This document shows positions 43,063 to 49,510 of a stretch of 50,447 nt of DNA, piece after piece. The stretch comes from CAYQTE01 sp964420285 (GTDB lineage Bacteria > Planctomycetota > Phycisphaerae > Tepidisphaerales > Tepidisphaeraceae). The stretch lies in the NCBI GenBank assembly GCA_964420285.1, contig CAYQTE010000034.1, positions 1 to 50,447 on the forward strand, read 5' to 3'. Made by a program: the position numbers and the translations under genes. Position 1 is the stretch's first letter. Each line of letters starts with the position of its first letter. The notes under the pieces were generated by a model. It worked only from the letters and a program-made list of their open reading frames with translations. It searched no databases and had not been told where the DNA came from.

Positions 43063-44193
43063 TTATTCGCAAGGCCCCAGCCGCGACCGCGGGTCGTTGG
43101 CCGCAAAGTCGGCCATCGCCCCGTTGGCGATCGCCCGGCGGATGTCGCACATCAGCCGTTGGTAGAACCAGACATTATGCAGGGAAACCAGCACCGGGCC
43201 AAGCATCTCGTCAGCGAAAAAAAAATGTCGGATGGCGCCCCGGCTGAATTTGCGGCATGCCGGACAGGTGCAATCGGCCTCAATAGGCCCGGAATCGGCC
43301 GTAAAACGTGCATTTCGCAGCCGAATCGGCCCGGCCGTCGTGAACGCCAGGGCATTGCGGCCATTGCGGGTCGGAAGCACGCAATCGAACATGTCGATCC
43401 CCGCGCACACCGCCGCAACGATGTCCCGCGGATATCCGACGCCCATGAGATACCGCGGCCGATCCGCCGGCAGGGCGGGGGCGAATTCATCCAATACTTG
43501 CTTCATGGCCGCAAAACCCTCGCCGACCGCCAGGCCGCCCAGCGCATAGCCCGCAAAATCCATCCCCGTCAGTTCATGCAGGCAATGCTCGCGCAGCGCC
43601 GCATCCGTGCCCCCCTGCACGATCGCAAACAGCGCCTGATCGGCCGGCCGGGCGTGCGACTCTTTGCACCGCGCCGCCCAGCGCAACGTCCGCTCGACGG
43701 CGGCGGCGGCGCGATCCGGCGGCGCATCGGCAGGCGGGCAGTCATCCAGGCACATGATGATGTCCGCGCCCAGATCGTTCTGCACCTGCATGCTCCGCGC
43801 CGGCGTCAGCTCGACCGCCGCGCCGTCGATGTGGCTCTTGAAATGCACACCGTCATCGTCCATCCGCGACAAGTCCGACAGGCTGAACACCTGAAACCCG
43901 CCGGAATCCGTCAGGATCGGCCCCGGCCAGGCCATCATCCCGTGAAGATCGCCCAGGGCCGCCACGACTTTTTCGCCCGGCCGCAGCATCAGGTGATACG
44001 TATTGGCCAGCACGATCTGCGTGCCGGATGGGGGCAGGATTTCCGGCAGGATTCCCTTGATGGTTCCCTGTGTCCCGACGGGCATGAACGCCGGCGTATC
44101 AAACGCACCGTGCCGCGTCGTGACGCGTCCTAGCCGCGCGGAACTATCGCCGCCGCGAGCAGCAATCGAAAACGTCAGCGATGCCCCGCTCAC
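43063..44193 (-). CDS. tgt: Queuine/preQ1 tRNA-guanine transglycosylase
   Basis: Replaces guanine 34 by preQ1 in tRNAs with GUN anticodons. 376 residues. TDSGGFQVFSLS holds the catalytic/base-binding Asp near 96, IVQGGTD and GGLAVGEG contact the base, and GIDMFDCVLPTRNGRNA has the nucleophilic Asp. The zinc site is CTCPAC plus a distal Cys/His (SLHN) near the C terminus. The GTG start overlaps the tatC stop (GTGA), so the two are co-translated. Other queuosine genes are not in the window. Confidence 0.96.
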   Translation of the reverse strand: MSGASLTFSIAARGGDSSARLGRVTTRHGAFDTPAFMPVGTQGTIKGILPEILPPSGTQIVLANTYHLMLRPGEKVVAALGDLHGMMAWPGPILTDSGGFQVFSLSDLSRMDDDGVHFKSHIDGAAVELTPARSMQVQNDLGADIIMCLDDCPPADAPPDRAAAAVERTLRWAARCKESHARPADQALFAIVQGGTDAALREHCLHELTGMDFAGYALGGLAVGEGFAAMKQVLDEFAPALPADRPRYLMGVGYPRDIVAAVCAGIDMFDCVLPTRNGRNALAFTTAGPIRLRNARFTADSGPIEADCTCPACRKFSRGAIRHFFFADEMLGPVLVSLHNVWFYQRLMCDIRRAIANGAMADFAANDPRSRLGPCE

Positions 44194-45182
44194 GATTCAG
44201 CCGCCGAATTCTTGTTCCATTCCGCCAGCACCATCCCCAGCTCGAACAGCCCGATCATCGGCACGAACAGTGCGACCATCGCCGTGACCACGTCTCCCGG
44301 CACCACCACGGCGGCCAGGACGATCAGCCCAAGCCAGACGTGCCGCCGGTAATAGCGCAGTGTCGCCACTTCCACGATCCCAAACCGCACCAGCGCCATC
44401 ACCACCAGCGGCAATTGAAACGCCAGGCCGAATATCAGCAGCAATTGCATCACCAGATCGATGTACGCCGACAAAGTGAACCACGGCTGAATCTGCCCCT
44501 CGGTCGAGAACGGCAGGATGCGAACCTGATCGTGGCCGTCCGCGTCCGTCACGTCGATCTTGATCCGGCCCTGGATCGTGTCGATCCACATGTCGCCCGG
44601 TTTCATCGTGGCCGGATCGCCCGCCAGCAGCGGGATGTTCATTGGCAGCGTCGGCCCGATGTACGTGGTCTTGGACATCGACGTCGGATACCCCAGCGTG
44701 AACATCAGGAAGAAATTCAGGATCATCGGCAGCACGACGAAATACAGAAACAGCATCCCCACCACCAGCAGGCCCAGGCTCACGGGCACGTATTTCGTGA
44801 CGTATTTCCGCTCTTTTGGATACAGCCCCGCCGCCACGAACTTCCAGATCTGATACACCATCCACGGCGCCGCGATCGCCCCAGCCGATATCAGGCTGAT
44901 CTGAATGTAGGTCATGAACCCTTCAGTCAGCTCGGTGGTGTAGATGTTTTCCGGAAGGTTGTGCCGTTGCAGTTCGTGGAGCAGCGGCCGGCAGAAGATC
45001 GCCGTCACCTGGCGCCCGAAGAGGAATGTGAACGCACAGGCCAGGGCGAACCCGAACAGCGCGTGGAAGAGTCGCCGGCGAAGGTCCTCAAGGTGCTCGC
45101 CGATCGTCATTCGGAAATCTTCCGGATTGGAAGATGGATTGGGGATCTGGCGCGCGGATGCGTCGGTCGCTACGGATGTCAT
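44190..45182 (-). CDS. tatC: Twin-arginine translocase subunit TatC, with enlarged periplasmic loop
   Basis: Receptor for twin-arginine signal peptides in the Tat pathway. 330 residues, longer than the usual ~250. The N-terminal signature MTIGEHLEDLRRRL, the helices and the motif near ISAGAIAAPWMVYQIWKFVA are intact. Between helix 3 (FLYFVVLPMILNFFLMF) and helix 4 (AYIDLVMQLLLIFGLAFQLP) lies about 68 residues instead of about a dozen, a beta-like hydrophilic insert (PLLAGDPATMKPGDMWIDTI, VTDADGHDQVRILPF) in the second periplasmic loop. No tatA is adjacent. It heads the tatC-tgt-yajC-secDF-LysM row. Confidence 0.93.
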   Translation of the reverse strand: MTSVATDASARQIPNPSSNPEDFRMTIGEHLEDLRRRLFHALFGFALACAFTFLFGRQVTAIFCRPLLHELQRHNLPENIYTTELTEGFMTYIQISLISAGAIAAPWMVYQIWKFVAAGLYPKERKYVTKYVPVSLGLLVVGMLFLYFVVLPMILNFFLMFTLGYPTSMSKTTYIGPTLPMNIPLLAGDPATMKPGDMWIDTIQGRIKIDVTDADGHDQVRILPFSTEGQIQPWFTLSAYIDLVMQLLLIFGLAFQLPLVVMALVRFGIVEVATLRYYRRHVWLGLIVLAAVVVPGDVVTAMVALFVPMIGLFELGMVLAEWNKNSAAES

Positions 45183-45211
45183 GCCCCCATTGTAGTGGAA
45201 CTGCCGAAGAA

Positions 45212-45260
45212 GGGCAGCAGGGGAGGAGGAAGAGCAGGAGAGCAGGTGAGCAGGGAAGAA
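45212..45260. repeat. AGCAGG-type short-unit repeat
   Basis: AGCAGGGGAGGAGGAAGAGC followed by AGGAGAGCAGGTGAGCAGG. Same family as 1602-1715, 1931-1964 and 9503-9541. It lies just upstream of tatC, in the gap between tatC and the PilZ-like gene. Confidence 0.65.
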
Positions 45261-45289
45261 ATGCGATCAATCGGCTCGGGGGAGCTTTC

Positions 45290-45336
45290 CCTGTCACCTT
45301 GTCACCCCCTCACCTTGTCACCTTGTCATCCGGTCA
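45290..45336. repeat. CACCTTGT-type direct repeat
   Basis: Five degenerate 8-base units, CTGTCACCTTGTCACC then CCTCACCTTGTCACCTTGTC. Same family as the inverted pair at 23156-23229, but only one orientation is present here. It abuts the 3' end of the PilZ-like gene. Confidence 0.75.
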
Positions 45337-45663
45337 CGCCGCCGGCCGGGGATCGAACTGCACATTCAGCCGATAATTCGGCCCGCGCTTATCGCATCGG
45401 ACCACTCGCCCCAGCGTGTCATACCCATGCGGGCCGACGAAGCCGGGGGAAAAGCTTACCGCCAGCCGCTCGCCGGCCGCCAGGGGACGGTCACTCGTCG
45501 CCCACAGGCCCGCCCCAGTGCTCTGTTTCATTTTGACCAGCATCCGACGCTGCCGATGCGCCGCGATGGTGTTGTCCAGGCGGCGAACCTCGATCGGCTG
45601 CGACTGCTCCCTCGCTTCTGCCGACTTCCTGAAGCATTCCGGGTCGTTCAGATGAGCTATCAT
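45334..45663 (-). CDS. PilZ-like domain protein
   Basis: 109 residues from ATG 45663, with AGGAG nine bases upstream. A helical N terminus leads into RRQRRMLVKMKQSTGAGLW, then LAAGERLAVSFSPGF, LGRVVRCDKRGPNYRLNVQF and D. The order basic patch, small-residue turn, GERL-V-F strand, RVVRC strand, Y-NVQFD matches PilZ domains. The canonical RxxxR and D/NxSxxG of the cyclic-di-GMP site are degenerate, so binding is uncertain. Its promoter region is shared with the divergent cobA-hemD fusion, 97 bp away. Confidence 0.6.
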   Translation of the reverse strand: MIAHLNDPECFRKSAEAREQSQPIEVRRLDNTIAAHRQRRMLVKMKQSTGAGLWATSDRPLAAGERLAVSFSPGFVGPHGYDTLGRVVRCDKRGPNYRLNVQFDPRPAA

Positions 45664-45760
45664 GGCAATGCACTCCTGGCCCTTCCACCGGGCCCGCATT
45701 CAACTTTTAACCCTCCCCCATGCCATACGGCCGGTAAAACCGTTACACTCATCGGCCACA

Positions 45761-47389
45761 ATGGCGCAAAAGATTACCCAGCTACCGGAATCGTCCCAGA
45801 CCCCACAAACCGCATATCCCGGCGGTGGCATCGTCTACCTCGTCGGAGCCGGCCCGGGCGACCCCGGCCTTATCACCGTCCGCGGGGCACAATTATTGGA
45901 ACAAGCCCAGGTCGTCGTGCATGACGCCCTGGCTAATCCCCAATTGCTTGGTTATTGCCCCCACGCCACACGCATCAATGTGGGTAAGCGCGCCGGCCTC
46001 CACGCCGCCACCCAGGAACAGATCAACGCCATCCTCGTCGAACAGGGCAAACTCGGTTTTCGCGTCGTCCGCCTCAAGGGCGGCGATCCGTTCGTCTTCG
46101 GTCGCGGCGGCGAAGAATGCCAGGCCCTGGCCGATGCCGGAATCCCCTTTGAAGTCGTCCCCGGCATCACCTCCGGAATCGCCGCCCCCGCCTATGCCGG
46201 AATCCCCGTCACCCACCGCGATCTGGCCGGATCGATCACCCTCGTCACCGGCCATGTCCGCGACGATCAAATCGAACCGCCGACCGCGGCATCGGCATCA
46301 TCCGCCACTGATGAACCGGCCGCCGAAATCGACTTCGCCACGCTCGCCCATCTTCCCAGTCTGGCGTTCTATATGGGCGCCCGGTCGCTGGAGCGCATCT
46401 GCTCCAAGCTCATGGAACACGGCATGTCACCAGATACTCCCGCCGCCACCATTCAATGGGGCACGACCCCGCGCCAACGCACCGTCGTCGCCACCGTGCA
46501 GACTCTCCCCGATGCCGTTCGCCACGCGGGTATCGGCTCGCCCGCCATCACGATCGTCGGCCGGGTTGCCCAGCTCCGCCGCCATATCAACTGGTTCGAG
46601 AAACGCCCGCTGTTCGGTCAGACCATCCTCATCACCCGCACCGGCCAGCAGGCCAGCGAACTTAAGAGCCAACTCGAATCCGCCGGCGCCACCGTCCTGG
46701 AAGCCCCGACCATCGAATTGTCCGCACCGGCCGACTGGTCGAAAGTCGACGCCGCCCTCCTCGACGCCGCCGCGATGGACTGGCTCATCTTCACCAGCGT
46801 CAATGGCGTGGAATTCACCCGCCAGCGACTTTTGGACATCGGCCGTGATACCCGCCTCTTCGGCAAGGCCAAAATCGCCGCCGTCGGCAATGCCACCGCC
46901 AACGCCGTGAAGGATCGCCTCTGCCTCAACGTCGATCTCTGCCCCAGGAGTTTCGTCGCCGAAGCCTTGGGCGAGGCCCTTGCGGCCGCCAACGAAATCA
47001 CCGGCCGGCGATTCATGCTCCTGCGCGCCGACATCGCCCGGCCGGTGCTGGTCGAGGCACTGCATCAAGGCAATGCCGCCGAGGTCAGCGACATCGCGGT
47101 CTACGAATCGCACGCCGCCCGATCGCTCCCGCAGGCCGTGCTCGACGCCCTGACCGCCGGCCAGATCACCTGGATCACGTTTGCCAGCAGCAGCAGCGCC
47201 CGCAACCTGGCCGAGCTTCTGGGCCCGCATCGCGATCATTTGAAAACCGTGCGCCTCGCCAGCATCGGCCCGATCACCTCCAAGACCATCGGTGAACTCG
47301 GCCTGACCCCGACGGTGCAAGCCGCCCAGCACGATATCCCAGGCCTTGTGGCCGCGATCAAAGCCGCGCAGGCGTCGGGGAAGGATTAG
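45761..47389 (+). CDS. cobA-hemD: Fused uroporphyrinogen-III C-methyltransferase / uroporphyrinogen-III synthase
   Basis: 542 residues from ATG 45761. Residues ~20-275 are a SUMT: YLVGAGPGDPGLITVRGAQL, VVHDALANPQLL, RLKGGDPFVFGRGGEE, PGITSGIAAPAYAGIPVTHR, SITLVTGH, which methylates uroporphyrinogen III at C2 and C7 with SAM to give precorrin-2. Residues ~290-540 are a HemD fold: LITRTGQQASELKSQLE, WLIFTSVNGVEF, AVGNATANAVK, ITFASSSSARNL, IGPITSKTIGELG, which closes hydroxymethylbilane to uroporphyrinogen III. The fusion channels substrate toward sirohaem or cobalamin. A ~45-residue insert (about 190-220, Ala/Ser/Thr-rich) breaks the SUMT domain after VRDDQIEPP. No other haem gene is nearby. 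Confidence 0.95.
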   Translation: MAQKITQLPESSQTPQTAYPGGGIVYLVGAGPGDPGLITVRGAQLLEQAQVVVHDALANPQLLGYCPHATRINVGKRAGLHAATQEQINAILVEQGKLGFRVVRLKGGDPFVFGRGGEECQALADAGIPFEVVPGITSGIAAPAYAGIPVTHRDLAGSITLVTGHVRDDQIEPPTAASASSATDEPAAEIDFATLAHLPSLAFYMGARSLERICSKLMEHGMSPDTPAATIQWGTTPRQRTVVATVQTLPDAVRHAGIGSPAITIVGRVAQLRRHINWFEKRPLFGQTILITRTGQQASELKSQLESAGATVLEAPTIELSAPADWSKVDAALLDAAAMDWLIFTSVNGVEFTRQRLLDIGRDTRLFGKAKIAAVGNATANAVKDRLCLNVDLCPRSFVAEALGEALAAANEITGRRFMLLRADIARPVLVEALHQGNAAEVSDIAVYESHAARSLPQAVLDALTAGQITWITFASSSSARNLAELLGPHRDHLKTVRLASIGPITSKTIGELGLTPTVQAAQHDIPGLVAAIKAAQASGKD

Positions 47390-47507
47390 GTCTCACGCAA
47401 TGGCGCAAAGACGCAAAGAAACCAATTGTTGTAAAACGTCGTCCGCCGTTTTCCTTTGCGAGCCTGGCGCCTTGGCGTGGGCTGTTCTTCCGCTCCGCCG
47501 TGCTGCA

Positions 47508-47615
47508 TCACTTGATGTCGTCGGCGGTATACGGAATCCCATCGGGGCCGCAGGAGAACAAATCGAAATCCTGCCCGTTCTTGCCCGGAACGCGATAGAT
47601 ATACGGCGTGCCCCA
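47508..47615 (-). CDS. C-terminal end of a T2SG-tail protein, 5' part lost in the gap
   Basis: Read from the gap edge, the frame is WGTPYIYRVPGKNGQDFDLF then SCGPDGIPYTADDIK and TGA. This is the C-terminal half of a T2SG (major pseudopilin GspG-like) tail, the same as in the genes ending at 48573 and 49510. The gap starts exactly at the tryptophan codon of the conserved WGxPYxY motif. It cannot be said whether this belongs to the gene at 47716-48237 or to a separate paralogue. Confidence 0.75.
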   Translation of the reverse strand, partial: WGTPYIYRVPGKNGQDFDLFSCGPDGIPYTADDIK

Positions 47616-47715
47616 NNNNNNNNNNNNNNNNNNNNNNNNNNNNNNNNNNNNNNNNNNNNNNNNNNNNNNNNNNNNNNNNNNNNNNNNNNNNNNNNNNNNN
47701 NNNNNNNNNNNNNNN
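47616..47715. other. Assembly gap of 100 N at a repeated motif
   Basis: Both edges fall in the coding sequence of the same conserved motif: ATAGATATACGGCGTGCCCC at 47594-47614 and ATAGACGTACGGGTTGCCCC on the other side (47716-47736), differing at several bases. The contigs probably end inside different paralogues of a tandem family, so the join may hide missing genes or a misjoin. Confidence 0.9.
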
Positions 47716-48237
47716 ATAGACGTACGGGTTGCCCCACGGGTCGATCGGAACCTTGTCGACGTAAGCGTGGTCGCCGTTCGGCGGGTTCACAAGAATATTA
47801 AGCCCTTCGGCCGCCGTGGGAAACCGCCCGTTGTCGATCTGAAACGCGTCGATCGCGACTTTCAGATTCATAACGTCCGTCCCGGCGCCAATTGACTTTG
47901 GTTCACCGGTTCGCTCGGTGAATTGAGGGGCGACAATGACAACCACCAATCCCAAGCCCAGGAGCAGCAGGATCACGGCGCCAAGCGAAGGGTAACGCGG
48001 CCGCTCGCGATCGCCGCGTTTGATATTCTCGGGCAAAAGCGGCATTCCGCATTTGGGGCATCGCTGGCTGTCAATGCCGATCAGCGCATACTCGCACCGG
48101 CGGCACCGGGGCAAGTTGTCCCGAATTCTGTGCCGAAACAAGTACGTGATCCATTGCACGCACACCGCAACAACCACGGCGCCAAGCACCAAAGCGGCAA
48201 CGGCCAGCAAAAGAAGAAAAGCATAATCAGTCGCCAT
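47716..48237 (-). CDS. Zinc-ribbon membrane protein with T2SG tail, 3' end lost in the gap
   Basis: From ATG 48237 (MATDYAFLLLLA): membrane helix 1 (about 5-33), a zinc ribbon with Cys45, Cys48, Cys60 and Cys63 (RCRRCEYALIGIDSQRCPKC), membrane helix 2 (about 80-105, SLGAVILLLLGLGLVVVIVA), then a T2SG-like segment (DVMNLKVAIDAFQIDNGRFP, TAAEGLNILV, DPWGNPYVY) cut by the gap. True pseudopilins have a short leader cleaved by the prepilin peptidase right before a hydrophobic helix; here that leader is replaced by two helices and a zinc ribbon. Function unknown; pilus assembly is unlikely. Confidence 0.8.
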
Positions 48238-48283
48238 GACGACGCCTACGGCTTTTCGGGAACGCGCATGCGTTCGGGCAGGC

Positions 48284-48573
48284 AAGAATATCCCTCGCAG
48301 AGGCGCAAAGGCGCAAAGTAAATGCCGGATAGCAAGTCGAACGGCAGGCGGTCTCGAGCCGCCCGGCCAGCAACTGAATGTAACGCGCCTTTGCGCGAGC
48401 TAAGCCTTTGCTCCGTGGGATGATTCAGTGACCGAGATTATCGCACGTCGTTCCACACCAGCTATTACCATTCGATCACCGGAACGTTGTCGGTTGTTGA
48501 CAGACATGAATCGCTCATGCCCGGCCGGCCGGCATTTTCTCTGCGCCTTAGCGCCTCTGCGAGAGCTATTCTT
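48284..48573. repeat. Intergenic unit of the T2SG array, copy 1
   Basis: Begins with the CGCAGAGG-type arm TATCCCTCGCAGAGGCGCAA (48289 on) and ends with the inverted arm CTGCGCCTTAGCGCCTCTGC reaching the stop codon of the T2SG gene. The ~210 bases between the arms match those of copy 2 at 49226-49510 over most of their length (for example GGCGGTCTCGA, ATGATTCA, TTGTTGA). No gene is seen in it. Confidence 0.75.
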
Positions 48574-49169
48574 TAGTTCCCGATATCATCCGACGTGCCC
48601 GGAATTCCATCCGGGCCACAGCAGAACAAGTGGTAGTCCTTACCATTGCTTCCCGGGCAGCGATAGACATACGGGTTGCCCCACGGATCGATCGGCACCT
48701 TGTCGACATACGGTCCGCGCCAGGTCCGAACGCCGGGCGGCGCCGTTGCCAGAGCGTTCAGCCCTTCGGCGGTTGTCGGGTATCGGCCGCAATCGCCCTG
48801 AAACGCGTCCAGCGCGACTTTCAAATTCATTGCGTCCGTCGAAGCGGCCGAAATGCGGGCACGGAGAGGATCTCCACGAATGGCTTCTCCGCTGATAACC
48901 GCCAGCAGCAGCACGACGCCCAGAAGCATCGCAACCACGCCGGCCATTGCCAGACCGGACGGACGCCCACGTTCTCCGCGCAGGATATTTCCCGGGATGA
49001 GCGGCGTCCCGCATTCGGGACATCGCTCGCTCTGGATTCCAATGAGCAAATACTCGCATTGCCGGCAGTGCGGCCAATCGCCTTTTCGCCGCGGCCGGGA
49101 TCCCTCGTTGACCATAACCGCGCCGGCCAGGATCAGCGCGAAGAACGCAGTCATTACGAGGTAATACAT
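48573..49169 (-). CDS. Zinc-ribbon membrane protein with T2SG tail
   Basis: 198 residues from ATG 49169, chosen for GGGAGGTG about six bases upstream. Helix 1 (MYYLVMTAFFALILAGAVMV), zinc ribbon Cys35, Cys38, Cys50 and Cys53 (HCRQCEYLLIGIQSERCPEC), helix 2 (about 72-95, LAMAGVVAMLLGVVLLLAVI), then the T2SG tail: DAMNLKVALDAFQGDCGRYP, TTAEGLNALA, VDKVPIDPWGNPYVYRCPGS, CGPDGIPGTSDDIGN. A paralogue of the neighbour at 47716-48237. The TAA stop abuts a CGCAGAGG-type repeat arm. Confidence 0.88.
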   Translation of the reverse strand: MYYLVMTAFFALILAGAVMVNEGSRPRRKGDWPHCRQCEYLLIGIQSERCPECGTPLIPGNILRGERGRPSGLAMAGVVAMLLGVVLLLAVISGEAIRGDPLRARISAASTDAMNLKVALDAFQGDCGRYPTTAEGLNALATAPPGVRTWRGPYVDKVPIDPWGNPYVYRCPGSNGKDYHLFCCGPDGIPGTSDDIGN

Positions 49170-49225
49170 TGGGTCACCTCCCGCTTCCGCCGCGGCCGTT
49201 GAGAACTCGCGCGCATTCGGGGGAG

Positions 49226-49510
49226 AAGAAAATCCCTCGCAGAGGCGCAGAGGCGCAAAGTAAATGTCTGATAACAAGCCGAACGCCAGGCGGTCTCGAT
49301 CCGCTTGGCCGGCAAATGAATGCAGATCGCCCTTGCGCGAGCTATTCTTCCGGGCCGCGTGATGATTCAACAACTGAATTCATCGCACGTCCGTTCCACA
49401 CAAGTTATTACCAATCAACTGCAAAACCGTTGCCGTTTGTTGATAGACAAGCGGCGCCCGACACGCCGGTATTTCCTCTGCGCCTTAGCGCCTCTGCGAG
49501 AGCTATTCTT
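49226..49510. repeat. Intergenic unit of the T2SG array, copy 2
   Basis: Opens with AATCCCTCGCAGAGGCGCAG (from 49230) and closes with CTGCGCCTTAGCGCCTCTGC followed by GAGAGCTATTCTTC next to the stop of the last gene. Homologous to copy 1 at 48284-48573, including the non-repeat interior. The 340-bp gap 49170-49509 carries no gene. Confidence 0.75.

Noticed and set aside
45290..45336. Possible CRISPR-like array
   Set aside because: Units are 8 bases and contiguous; there are no unique spacers and no cas genes in the window. The same holds for the other repeat clusters.
47393..47737. Frames reading across the third gap as single proteins
   Set aside because: They depend on the nominal 100 N length and leave the T2SG frame on the left side; the correct left frame is WGTPYIYR to the stop at 47508.
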